Positions 13,979 through 22,248 of a stretch of 64,000 nucleotides of DNA are shown here, piece by piece. Made by a program: the position numbers and the translations under genes. The DNA is from Pseudomonas sp. ATCC PTA-122608 (GTDB lineage Bacteria > Pseudomonadota > Gammaproteobacteria > Pseudomonadales > Pseudomonadaceae). Under the pieces are notes generated by a model that worked only from the letters and a program-made list of their open reading frames with translations, was not told the origin of the DNA and searched no databases. Within the stretch, counting starts at the first letter, position 1. Every line of letters begins with the position of its first letter. The stretch is taken from NCBI RefSeq assembly GCF_001952855.1, contig NZ_LPNO01000007.1, forward strand, positions 62,001 to 126,000, given 5' to 3'.

Positions 13979-14575
13979 GTGGCGACCCTCAGCCCATTGA
14001 TCATCTGTGAACACTGCGATTGCGTGTACGAAAAAGTCACGCTCGGCAAACATCAGAAAACCCTCTGCACCCGATGTGCAGGCGTGCTCCAGCGCTATAA
14101 CGGGCTGTCGGTGGAGCAACGCATGGCGCTGACCCTGACTGCCGCCATGCTGTGGGTTTTCGCCAACTTCTACCCGGTAATGAGCATCAGCCTGCAAGGC
14201 CTGAAAAGCAGCGCCACCTTATGGGACTCCGTGGTTGCGCTGGCCCAGGGCCCGATTACCTTTATCGCGCTGGTGGCGGCGATCTCCATCATCATCGCGC
14301 CAGTCTTCCAGTTGCTGCTGCTGATGTGGGTGCTGGGCTTTGCGATGAAGGGCAGGCGCTCACCGGCGTTCAAAGTCTGCATGCGCTGGCTCGAAGCCCT
14401 CCGGCCCTGGAGCATGCTGGAAGTTTGCCTGCTGGGCGCGATGGTGGCGGTGTTCAAGCTCGCCGGGATGCTGGATGTATTGCCCGGCACCGGCCTGTTT
14501 GCCCTGGCGGCGCTCAGCCTGTTGCTGATCCGCATTGCCGGGCGCGATATTCGCGACTTGTGGGATACCTTATGA
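13979..14575 (+). CDS. pqiA: Paraquat-inducible protein A, first unit
   Basis: This inner-membrane protein of about 198 residues is the first half-type PqiA unit. It has a zinc-ribbon-like start (CEHCDCVY then LCTRC, two Cys pairs) and about four hydrophobic segments, including the ANFYPVMSISLQG stretch typical of PqiA. E. coli PqiA is one protein with two such units; here they are two genes. I placed the start at GTG 13979 because GGAG lies 8 nt upstream and homologues begin just before the CEHC motif. An ATG at 13856 would add a tail with no ribosome site. The start is the uncertain part. Confidence 0.85.
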   Translation: MATLSPLIICEHCDCVYEKVTLGKHQKTLCTRCAGVLQRYNGLSVEQRMALTLTAAMLWVFANFYPVMSISLQGLKSSATLWDSVVALAQGPITFIALVAAISIIIAPVFQLLLLMWVLGFAMKGRRSPAFKVCMRWLEALRPWSMLEVCLLGAMVAVFKLAGMLDVLPGTGLFALAALSLLLIRIAGRDIRDLWDTL

Positions 14576-15216
14576 GCCGGCCACCGACCGCCAGCGAGCT
14601 GAACCTGTGCCTGTGCCACAGCTGCGGCCAGGCCTGTGACACCCGCGCCAACCCCGATGCGTGCGAACGCTGTGATGCGCCCTTGCACCGGCGCAAGGTC
14701 CACTCATTGACCCGCACCTGGGCCTACATGCTGACGGCACTGGCGTTTTACGTGCCCGCCAACCTGCTGCCGGTGATGAACACCTCGATGCTCGGCTCCG
14801 GCGCCGACAGCACCATCATGAGTGGCGTGCTGGAGTTCTGGCAGCACGGCGCCTGGGACATTGCCCTGATCATTTTCATCGCCAGCATCGCGGTGCCGGG
14901 TATCAAGTTCGTTGCGCTGACCCTGCTGCTGGTCACCGTGCAACGCAATAACCAGTGGGCACGCAAGCAGCGCTCGAAGCTGTTTCGCTTCGTCGAGGTG
15001 ATTGGCTACTGGTCGATGCTGGATGTCATCGTAGTGGCGCTGGTGGCGGCCCTGGTGCGGTTCCAGGCCCTGGGTACCATCGAGCCACGTTTGGGTATTC
15101 TGTTCTTTGGCCTGGTGGTGGTGTTCACCATGCTCTCGGCAATGAGTTTCGACCCCCGCCTGATCTGGGAAAACCCCCACAACGAGGAGATGCCGGATGG
15201 CGTCGCAAACCACTGA
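14572..15216 (+). CDS. pqiA: Paraquat-inducible protein A, second unit
   Basis: The second PqiA unit (214 residues) has its own cysteine pairs (LCHSCGQ and ACERC) and four predicted membrane helices, with PANLLPVMNTSMLG in the family position. Its ATG overlaps the stop of the first unit (ATGA), so the two halves are probably made in equal amounts and act together as the inner-membrane part of the PqiABC lipid-transfer system. Its end overlaps pqiB by 20 nt. Confidence 0.87.
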   Translation: MSRPPTASELNLCLCHSCGQACDTRANPDACERCDAPLHRRKVHSLTRTWAYMLTALAFYVPANLLPVMNTSMLGSGADSTIMSGVLEFWQHGAWDIALIIFIASIAVPGIKFVALTLLLVTVQRNNQWARKQRSKLFRFVEVIGYWSMLDVIVVALVAALVRFQALGTIEPRLGILFFGLVVVFTMLSAMSFDPRLIWENPHNEEMPDGVANH

Positions 15217-16852
15217 CAAACCGCTGCCCCCCGGCCAACCCGCGATCAAGACAGGGCGCTTCAGCGTTTCGCTGGTGTGGATAGTGCCGATTGTCGCGGT
15301 GCTGGTGGGCATTTCGCTGGTGGTGCACAGCATCCTTCAGCAAGGGCCGAGCATCACCATTACCTTCAAGACCGGCAGCGGCCTGACCGCCAACAAGACC
15401 GACGTCAAATACCGCAATGTGGTGATCGGCCAGGTGACTGACGTGGAGTTGAGCGATGACCAGAAAAGCGTCAACGCCACGATCAAACTGTCCAAGCAGG
15501 CTGAAAGCTTCACCCGGGAAGACTCGCAATTCTGGGTGGTGCGCCCGCGTATTGGCGCGGGCGGCGTTTCCGGCATCGACACGCTGCTCTCCGGGGATTA
15601 CATCGGCGCCGACATCGGCCAGTCCGATACCCGCGCCAACCGCTTCACAGGCCTGGAAAACCCGCCGCCCATCACCTATGGCGAGCCTGGCAAGCGCTTC
15701 ACCTTGCACACCCAGGATTTGGGCTCGCTGGACATCGGCTCCCCGGTCTATTACCGCAAAATCCCCGTCGGCCAGGTGGTGGCCTATGCCTTGGACACCG
15801 ACGGCAAAGGCGTGAACATCGATGTGTTCGTGCATGCGCCGAATGACGCCTACGTCACCGAGAACACCCGGTTCTGGAACGCCAGCGGGATTGACGTGAG
15901 TGTTGGCGCCAATGGGTTTGCGCTGAAAACCGAATCCTTGTCCTCGATGCTGGTGGGCGGCATCGCTTTCCTGGCCCCGCCGTACAGCCCCAACGACAAA
16001 CCGGCAGGTGAGGAGCACTCCTATGAACTGTTCGCCGACCAGCAATCCGCGCTGGCCCCGCCCAATGGCAAGGGGCAATACCTGAACCTGCGTTTCGATC
16101 AAGCCTTGCGCGGGCTCACCGTCGGTGCGCCGGTGGAGTTCCTGGGCATCGAGTTTGGCAAAGTGGTGTCGATCAACCTGGATTTCGACGAGAAAAAACG
16201 TAGCTTCCCGGTGAACGTCGGCATCGTGATTTACCCGCAACGCCTCGGCGAAGCCAACACCAAAATGCTCACAGTCCTGAAGCATGACCCTAACGATGAG
16301 GCCGGCGGCGTGCGCCTGATGGGCAACTTCATTGAACACGGCCTGCGGGCCCAGGCTCGCAGCGGCAACCTGCTCACCGGCCAGTTGTACATCGCCCTGG
16401 ACTTCTTCCCCAAGGCCGAAAAAGTCGTGTTTGACCCAAACCAGCGCCCCGTCAATATTCCAACCATCCCCGGCAACCTGGAACAACTGCAGGAAAAACT
16501 CGAAGGCATCGTCAACAAGATCAACCAACTGCCGATCGAGCGGATTGCCGGCAACCTCGACGGGAGCCTGGTCGAATTGCGCAAAAGCCTCGGTCAGGTC
16601 AACGCCAAGACACTCCCGCGCGTGCAGAACACTCTGGCCGACGTGAGTAAAACCTTGCAGTCAGCCAGTTCGACCCTGGCCGAGGATTCGCCGCAACGGG
16701 AGCAGTTGACCCAGACGCTGGATGAACTGAGCCGCATGTCGCGCTCCCTGCGAGAGCTTTCGGATTACCTGGCACGCCATCCCGAATCCCTGATTCGTGG
16801 TCGCCCCGACAACGCTGCGCCATCGGACCTGCAAGGGCCACCGCGCAAATGA
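15197..16852 (+). CDS. pqiB: PqiB, MCE-domain intermembrane lipid transport protein
   Basis: PqiB forms the periplasmic tube of the Pqi system that bridges inner and outer membrane. The 551 residues show an N-terminal membrane anchor (about 24-46) and three MCE repeats: one begins near residue 52 (ITITFKTGSGLTANKTDVKY), a second near 165 (RFTLHTQDLGSLDIGSPVYY) and a third near 295 (NLRFDQALRGLTVGAPVEF). A helical C-terminus (about 425-535) is rich in leucine heptads and should form the coiled-coil needle known for PqiB. GAGGAG lies 7 nt before the ATG. Confidence 0.94.
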   Translation: MASQTTDKPLPPGQPAIKTGRFSVSLVWIVPIVAVLVGISLVVHSILQQGPSITITFKTGSGLTANKTDVKYRNVVIGQVTDVELSDDQKSVNATIKLSKQAESFTREDSQFWVVRPRIGAGGVSGIDTLLSGDYIGADIGQSDTRANRFTGLENPPPITYGEPGKRFTLHTQDLGSLDIGSPVYYRKIPVGQVVAYALDTDGKGVNIDVFVHAPNDAYVTENTRFWNASGIDVSVGANGFALKTESLSSMLVGGIAFLAPPYSPNDKPAGEEHSYELFADQQSALAPPNGKGQYLNLRFDQALRGLTVGAPVEFLGIEFGKVVSINLDFDEKKRSFPVNVGIVIYPQRLGEANTKMLTVLKHDPNDEAGGVRLMGNFIEHGLRAQARSGNLLTGQLYIALDFFPKAEKVVFDPNQRPVNIPTIPGNLEQLQEKLEGIVNKINQLPIERIAGNLDGSLVELRKSLGQVNAKTLPRVQNTLADVSKTLQSASSTLAEDSPQREQLTQTLDELSRMSRSLRELSDYLARHPESLIRGRPDNAAPSDLQGPPRK

Positions 16853-16869
16853 CCACAGGAGCAACCACC

Positions 16870-17424
16870 ATGGCCTTCCCGCTGAAGATCACGCTGCTCG
16901 CCGGGTTGCTGCTGCTTGCGGCGTGCCGCAGCGAGCCGATTCAATTTCACACCCTGACGCCGGTGCATCGCAGCAATGCGTCCCTGACCGCGGGGGGTGA
17001 AATCCGCATTGAAAGCATTACGGTGCCGCCGCAGGTCGACCGGCCGCAGATTGTCATCCGCCAGGGCGACAGCGGCGTGGCGATTCTTGAGACGCAATGG
17101 TGGGCCGCCAGCCTGGTGGATGAGCTGCGCAGCGCGCTGGTGGACCAACTCGCCAGCAACCGGAAAAACCTGGCGGTGCGTATTGAAGTACAGCGCTTTG
17201 ACTCGATCCCCGGGCAGTACGCCCTGCTCGACGTCAAATGGCGACTGCGCCAGACGGGCACAGACGAACGCACGCCGCTGACGTGTCGCACGGTGGTGCA
17301 GTCGCCATCCGGCCCAACCATTGATGACCTGGTGATCGCTCAGCAAAACAACGTCAAACGGTTTGCCGCACTGCTCAGCCAGGCCGCCGACAAGTTACCG
17401 AGTGAATGCCCTGCCGCGCAGTAA
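16870..17424 (+). CDS. pqiC: PqiC family outer-membrane lipoprotein
   Basis: PqiC is a lipoprotein on the inner face of the outer membrane that docks the PqiB tube. The protein (184 residues from the chosen ATG) has a signal with lipobox LLAAC and the PqiC/YmbA (ABC-type auxiliary, DUF330) signature: FHTLTPV near the start, IESITVPPQVDRPQIVIR, and WWAASLVDELRSAL. AGGAG precedes 16870, which I prefer to the ATG at 16849 that overlaps the pqiB stop. It closes the pqiA-pqiA-pqiB-pqiC set. Confidence 0.9.
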   Translation: MAFPLKITLLAGLLLLAACRSEPIQFHTLTPVHRSNASLTAGGEIRIESITVPPQVDRPQIVIRQGDSGVAILETQWWAASLVDELRSALVDQLASNRKNLAVRIEVQRFDSIPGQYALLDVKWRLRQTGTDERTPLTCRTVVQSPSGPTIDDLVIAQQNNVKRFAALLSQAADKLPSECPAAQ

Positions 17425-17446
17425 ACATCGAGCCAAGGATTGAGCC

Positions 17447-17791
17447 ATGCGCACATTCTGGAAATGGTATTTGCAACTGCTGGAAAATGATTTCAGCACT
17501 CAGGTCTTCGACAATGTGAAGAACCTGCTGGTGTGTGCGCTGCTGTTTGCCGCGGGTACCAACGCGCTGTCCGGGAAGCATGAGCTGTTCCTCGGCGTCC
17601 TGGCGTCAAGCGTGGCCGGTTGGGGCTTGATCGTGGTTTCCACCTTGCTGATGGTGCTGAATGTCAGCGACGGAATCCGCAGGCTGGCCAAGCTTCGTTA
17701 TCACTTGGTGCTTCAGCTGCTGCTGATCCTGGTTTATGTGCTGGTAGCAGAGCGCGTGGTGGAAATCGTTTGGGGCTTCCGGTCCCATTGA
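17447..17791 (+). CDS. Small inner-membrane protein of unknown function, last gene of the pqi cluster
   Basis: This 114-residue protein follows pqiC by 22 nt with a good ribosome site (AAGGA). It has about three hydrophobic segments (near residues 26-44, 46-68 and 84-106) and no motif I recognise. Distance and direction suggest cotranscription with pqiABC, but no such gene belongs to the E. coli pqi operon, so a link to lipid transfer is only inferred. It ends 9 nt before the convergent LuxR-family gene. Confidence 0.75.
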   Translation: MRTFWKWYLQLLENDFSTQVFDNVKNLLVCALLFAAGTNALSGKHELFLGVLASSVAGWGLIVVSTLLMVLNVSDGIRRLAKLRYHLVLQLLLILVYVLVAERVVEIVWGFRSH

Positions 17792-17800
17792 TCGAGGTGC

Positions 17801-20530
17801 CTACCCCAACAACCCCATCTCCTGCGCCCGCGCTACCGCCTGCGTGCGCCGCTCCACTCCGAGCTTGCTGTTGATATGACTGGCGTGGGTTTTCACGGTG
17901 TGCAGGGAGATAAACAGCTGATTGCTGATCTCCTGGTTCGAACAACCCTGGGCGATCAGGTGCAGCACCGCCAGTTCGCGGGAGCTTAGGGTTTCAAGGG
18001 TGTGTGGGGTTTCAACCACCGCAACATCCGGCAAGCGTGCCAGCAGGCTCTGGTTCATCTGACCATAGGGATCCCGCAAAAGCTGCTCCCGCGTCCAGTC
18101 GGGATAGCGCTCCAGCAAGCGCTGAAAGGGTTGCATCGCGCCACCGGCAGCCGCTGCAAGCGCGCGGGCAAACACGGGGCGGGCCAGCGCTTCCTGACCA
18201 CCGTCCAACAGCAACTGCGCCTGCTGGGTCAGCGCCATCAGGCTGATCATCTGCCGGCCGCTGTTATGGGCCTGGTGCGCCAGTTCGTCGAGCCGTTGCA
18301 GTGAGGCCGCCGGCTGATGCCGGATGGCGTCGAGCGCTGCCTGTTGCAGCTCGATATGTTGCGGAAGGTGCGGGTGAAACTCCGGCGCGGCCGCGGCCTG
18401 TTCACCGTTGTACGTTTGCCCCAGCCGTGTCAGCCAGGCGTCGGCCAGGTCGGTGCGACCCTGGGCCAGCCAGAGTTCGCATTTGACCAGGGTGATCATC
18501 GCCAGGTAGAAAATCGGCGGCACGTCCCAGATGTGCATCAAGCGCTCGGCCTCGGCCAGTTCGGCAAAGGCCATGGGAAAGTCGCCACGGCGACCTTCGA
18601 AGCTGGCGATCACGCAATGACCGATCAGCACGCTGATATCCCGGCAGGCCCGCGCCTCAGCCAGACCGGCACGCAGGCGAGCCAGCCCGGCTTCAGGCTG
18701 GCAACGCACCAGCAGCAGATAACCTTCGTACAGCGCCAAGCGGGCACGCACCGCATACAGGCGTTGCGGCGCGAGGCCCTGCAAGCGTTGCAGGCCCTGA
18801 CGCACTTCATCCAGAGAGCGCAGGATCTCGCCACGGGCTTGTAGCACCCGCGCCCGGTCGTAATGGGCCAATGCCTCGAACAACGGATTGCCGACGCGCT
18901 GCGCCAGCTCCAGGGACTCTCGGTTCAAGCCACGGGCGCGCCACAGGTCAGCATCGACGATGGCCAGGTTGGACAGGGTCGACAGGCACATCAACCGCTG
19001 GCCATAGCGTTTGTGCGGCAGGCTTTCCAGGGCCTCGCTGCAGTACAACTGGGTCAACTCGCGGTCGCCACGCCCCCGGGCAATGATCCCGCTGAGGGCC
19101 AGCCATTGGGCCAACATCGACTTTTGCGCGGTGGCTGACGGCGCCGGCAGAAAGCGGCTGAGATGGCTGGCCAACTCTTGCGCCGCGTCCAGTTGGCAGG
19201 CCAACCCCAACGCCCAGCTGTAGAGCACGATCAGACGGGGCGTGCTCATCAACAGACTGTCGGGCAAGTCCATTTTCCAGCGCAGCAACATGCCGACGTT
19301 TTGCTCCGCCAGCAGTTGCTCTTCGGAGAGGTTCTGCACCAGGTTTGCCGCCACATCCAGGTGACCGGCCCGCAACGCCTGCTCCACCGCCTCATCGATC
19401 AAGCCCTGGGTATTGAACCAGCGACAGGCCCGCAGGTGCAGGCTGGCAGCCGGCAACACGGCATTACTCGCGCGCCGAGTGCGCAGCAGGTCGGAAAACA
19501 GATGGTGATAACGGTACCAGTGGCCCTGTTCGTCCAGCGGGACCAGGAATACCTGGTGGGCCTGCAGGTAGCGCAGGATTTCGGTGCTGTCGTGGGCTTC
19601 GCGCACGGCGTCGCACAGTTCGCTGCAAAAGCGCTCCTGGGACGCGGTGTCGTAGAGAAACGCCTGGACTTCCGCTGGCAGGCAGTCAATGACTTCCTCG
19701 AGCAGGTAATCGCGGATCAGCCCTTCCCCGCCGTGCAGGCCTTGGGGCAAGGCGCCTTCGCTGCCGGCTTCGGAGGCCGCCAGCAGCCAGAAACGCAGGC
19801 CGGCGACCCAGCCTTCACTGCGTCGGATCAAGTTATCCAGGGCTTCGCCGCGCAATGAACTGCTGTGGCGATCCAGCAGGGCCAGAGATTCGGCGTGAGT
19901 CAGGCGCAGGTCCTGCTCGTTCAGCTCCAGCAAATGCCGGGACAGGCGCAAGCGCGCCAGGTGCCAGTCGGGGCGCTGACGGCTGGTGACCAGCACCAAC
20001 AGGCCGTCGGGCAGATGGTTGAGGAAAAATTGCAGGCAGCGGTCGAGTACCGGACCCTGGGCCAAATGGTAGTCATCCAGCACCAGCAACAGCGGCGTCT
20101 GGGTCGACAGGTGCACCGTCAGTTCATCCAGCAGGCCGTCGAGCCACTCTTCAAACGCAAAGGGTTGATGGCGCTGGCGCATTTTCAGCAAGCCCAGGGA
20201 CTGGGCTCCCAACTGCGGAAAGTATTGCTGCAGGCCGTCGAGCAGGCGTTCAAGGAAACGTCCCGGGTCGTTATCTCGGGGGCTGAGCCCCAACCACAGG
20301 CTTTGCCAGTGGGCCGGCAGGCTTTGGCAGAACTCCACCGCCAGCGAACTCTTGCCGAAGCCGGCCGGAGCACTGACCAGCAACAGACGCCCGGCCAAAC
20401 CTTCACTCAGCCGTTCGCACAGGCGCGGTCGCAACACGTAGCCGTCAGGCAGTGGGGGTCGATAGAAGCGCCCTTCCAGGGTCGGAATGACCGCGCTGGC
20501 AGGCCCTTGAATTCGGGACAGATCAGTCAT
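17801..20530 (-). CDS. MalT-like LuxR-family transcriptional regulator (LAL type)
   Basis: This large ATP-binding LuxR regulator of the MalT family has 909 residues. An N-terminal STAND-type NTPase has Walker A SAPAGFGKSS near residues 53-62 and Walker B LLLVLDDYH near 140. A long helical TPR-like region detects the inducer, and the C-terminal LuxR helix-turn-helix (TLSSRELAVLHLIAQG to NSKLGVERRTQAV) binds DNA. I chose the start MTDLSRIQG; an ATG 33 nt upstream is possible. It lies just after the DUF1329 gene in the same direction, separated by a terminator and a REPIN, and most likely controls the acyl-CoA ligase/DUF1302/DUF1329 group. Confidence 0.9.
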   Translation of the reverse strand: MTDLSRIQGPASAVIPTLEGRFYRPPLPDGYVLRPRLCERLSEGLAGRLLLVSAPAGFGKSSLAVEFCQSLPAHWQSLWLGLSPRDNDPGRFLERLLDGLQQYFPQLGAQSLGLLKMRQRHQPFAFEEWLDGLLDELTVHLSTQTPLLLVLDDYHLAQGPVLDRCLQFFLNHLPDGLLVLVTSRQRPDWHLARLRLSRHLLELNEQDLRLTHAESLALLDRHSSSLRGEALDNLIRRSEGWVAGLRFWLLAASEAGSEGALPQGLHGGEGLIRDYLLEEVIDCLPAEVQAFLYDTASQERFCSELCDAVREAHDSTEILRYLQAHQVFLVPLDEQGHWYRYHHLFSDLLRTRRASNAVLPAASLHLRACRWFNTQGLIDEAVEQALRAGHLDVAANLVQNLSEEQLLAEQNVGMLLRWKMDLPDSLLMSTPRLIVLYSWALGLACQLDAAQELASHLSRFLPAPSATAQKSMLAQWLALSGIIARGRGDRELTQLYCSEALESLPHKRYGQRLMCLSTLSNLAIVDADLWRARGLNRESLELAQRVGNPLFEALAHYDRARVLQARGEILRSLDEVRQGLQRLQGLAPQRLYAVRARLALYEGYLLLVRCQPEAGLARLRAGLAEARACRDISVLIGHCVIASFEGRRGDFPMAFAELAEAERLMHIWDVPPIFYLAMITLVKCELWLAQGRTDLADAWLTRLGQTYNGEQAAAAPEFHPHLPQHIELQQAALDAIRHQPAASLQRLDELAHQAHNSGRQMISLMALTQQAQLLLDGGQEALARPVFARALAAAAGGAMQPFQRLLERYPDWTREQLLRDPYGQMNQSLLARLPDVAVVETPHTLETLSSRELAVLHLIAQGCSNQEISNQLFISLHTVKTHASHINSKLGVERRTQAVARAQEMGLLG

Positions 20531-20678
20531 CGCCGGGCTCTTGTAGAAGGCTGTTGTCGGCATTGCAGATGTCCGCAGACTAGCGGTAAAAGCGGCAGCT
20601 TTGTAGATCTTTGCAACAATTGTCTGAAAAAGACTACAACAAAAAATATCCGGACTTCTTCTGGAACGACCGACACTC

Positions 20679-20770
20679 TGTGGCGAGGGAGCTTGCTCCC
20701 GCTGGAGTGCGCAGCGCTCCCGTTTTTGGGGCTGCTACGCAGCCCAGCGGGAGCAAGCTCCCTCGCCACA
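20679..20770. repeat. REPIN A (GAGGGAGC type)
   Basis: Two inverted copies of a REP-like sequence, TGTGGCGAGGGAGC... and its complement, each with an inner GGGAGCnnGCTCCC palindrome, flank a spacer of about 40 nt. This is the REPIN layout of P. fluorescens-group genomes. The same family recurs at 44989-45092. Confidence 0.85.
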
Positions 20771-20780
20771 GTGGTCCCGC

Positions 20781-20812
20781 AAAAAAAAGCCCCGAACCAG
20801 TCGGGGCTTCTT
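20781..20812 (-). terminator. Intrinsic terminator of the DUF1329 gene
   Basis: A 9-bp stem (20787-20795 with 20801-20809, 5-nt loop) is followed on the minus strand by a run of T8 (A8 at 20781-20788 on the plus strand). It ends the acyl-CoA ligase/DUF1302/DUF1329 transcript about 30 nt after the last stop codon. Confidence 0.9.
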
Positions 20813-20840
20813 TCGAGGATGCGGCCTCTGTTACAGCAGG

Positions 20841-22205
20841 TTAGCGAACACCATCCTGGCGCAGGGCCGCCGGGGTGAAGTCGCTGGTGGTGGCGGTGAA
20901 ACCGAAGTCATAGGCCTGCTTCTCTTCGTTCTTCATGCCCAGTGCCAGGTAGCGGCCGGACTGCAGGTCGTAGAGGGTTTCGAGGGCGTACCACGGCACT
21001 TGCTTGTCGTAGTAGTTCTCGGCATGGGCTTCAGCCACGCGCCACAGTTGGCCACGACCGTCGTAGTGGTCGATCACCGCAGCTTGCCAGGTGTCTTCGT
21101 CGATGAAGAAGTCACGCTTGGCGTAGATGTGGCGCTGGCCTTCCTTCAGGGTTGCAACCACATGCCACACACGACGCAGCTCGTAGCGCGCCAGGTCCTG
21201 GTTGATGTGGCCGGCCTTGATGATGTCGACATACTTGAGCTTCGGATCGTCGAGTTTGTAGCTGTTTTCGGCGATGTAGAGCTCTTTCTTGCCTTCCAGT
21301 TTCCAGTCGTAGCGGTCTGGCGCACCGTTGAACATGTCGAGGTTGTCGGAAGTACGCAGGCCGTCGGCGGCGGTACCCGGACCGTCATACGACACTTGCG
21401 GTGCCCGGCGCACACGGCGCTGGCCGGCGTTGTAGACCCACGCCGAACGCGGTTCCTTCACCTGGTCGAGGGTTTCGTGCACCAGCAGCACACCACCGGC
21501 CAGACGTGCCGGCGCGGTCACTTGCTGCTTGAAGTAGAACAGGATGTTGCCCGGGTTTTTCGGGTCGTAGTCCTTCATCTTGTCGCGGAACACGAACTGG
21601 TCGCGGAAGTACACCAGGCTGAACGAGCCGTTGGTTTGCGGCGTAGCCTGGGTCACCAGGCGGGTCACGCTGCCACCACGATAGCGGGTGATGTGGTTCC
21701 AGATGACTTCCACGCCGCTTTTCGGAATCGGGAACGGTACGGCGGTTTCGAAGTTTTCCAGGCCGTTGCCGCCAGACACCAGGTTGGTGCTGGTGGCGTT
21801 TTTCTTGATGGCGGCGAACACATCAGCCGGCACCGTGGCGCCGCGATGGGTCGGGTAGACCGGCATCTTGAAGGTGTCCGGGTAGCGCTTGAACATCGCG
21901 TACTGCCCCGGCGCCAGCTTGTCCTTGTACTGCTCGACGTTCTGCGCGGTGATGGTGAATTGCGGTTGTTCGCTGGCGTACGGGTTGGCCAGGAAGCCAC
22001 GGGCATCCACGGCGCCGGCATTGGTTGGCAGTGGCGACCATTTAGGGATGGTGCCGGCCGCGTTGCCGGCCATTTCAGCGCCCATCGGGGTCAGGGTCGT
22101 GCCGAGCTTGGCGGCTTCATCGGCCGAGACAGCGGCCATGACGCTACCCGCCATGATCGACAGCCCCAGCACACCCACCTGCAACAGATTTTTAGTTATT
22201 TTCAT
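20841..22205 (-). CDS. DUF1329 family exported protein
   Basis: The 454 residues carry a clear signal peptide (MKITKNLLQVGVLGLSIMAGSVMA, cleaved after about residue 24). The mature part has the DUF1329 pattern, with NPYASEQPQFTI, YPTHRGA and the C-terminal YDLQSGRYLALG. DUF1329 proteins are periplasmic with a LolA/LolB-like fold, and their genes nearly always sit next to a DUF1302 gene. In P. putida such pairs have been tied, as I recall, to use of fatty acids or fatty esters. It follows the DUF1302 gene by 43 nt. The biochemical function is unknown. Confidence 0.88.
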   Translation of the reverse strand: MKITKNLLQVGVLGLSIMAGSVMAAVSADEAAKLGTTLTPMGAEMAGNAAGTIPKWSPLPTNAGAVDARGFLANPYASEQPQFTITAQNVEQYKDKLAPGQYAMFKRYPDTFKMPVYPTHRGATVPADVFAAIKKNATSTNLVSGGNGLENFETAVPFPIPKSGVEVIWNHITRYRGGSVTRLVTQATPQTNGSFSLVYFRDQFVFRDKMKDYDPKNPGNILFYFKQQVTAPARLAGGVLLVHETLDQVKEPRSAWVYNAGQRRVRRAPQVSYDGPGTAADGLRTSDNLDMFNGAPDRYDWKLEGKKELYIAENSYKLDDPKLKYVDIIKAGHINQDLARYELRRVWHVVATLKEGQRHIYAKRDFFIDEDTWQAAVIDHYDGRGQLWRVAEAHAENYYDKQVPWYALETLYDLQSGRYLALGMKNEEKQAYDFGFTATTSDFTPAALRQDGVR

Positions 22206-22248
22206 GTTCTGGTTCTTCCTGAAAACATACTGCTTAAAGAGAGTGTGC

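Larger units (their letters stand above)
20531..20840. other. Intergenic stretch between the DUF1329 and LuxR-family genes
   Basis: These 310 bases hold no gene. They contain the terminator of the DUF1329 gene (20781-20812) and a REPIN (20679-20770). The remaining stretch up to the LuxR-family start is AT-rich (20580-20670) and is where that gene's promoter should lie, but I see no convincing hexamer pair. Confidence 0.6.

Noticed and set aside
20679-20770. Inverted repeat read as a rho-independent terminator or small insertion element
   Set aside because: It has REPIN architecture, with no T-run and no transposase, and a second copy occurs at 44989. A REPIN explains it better.
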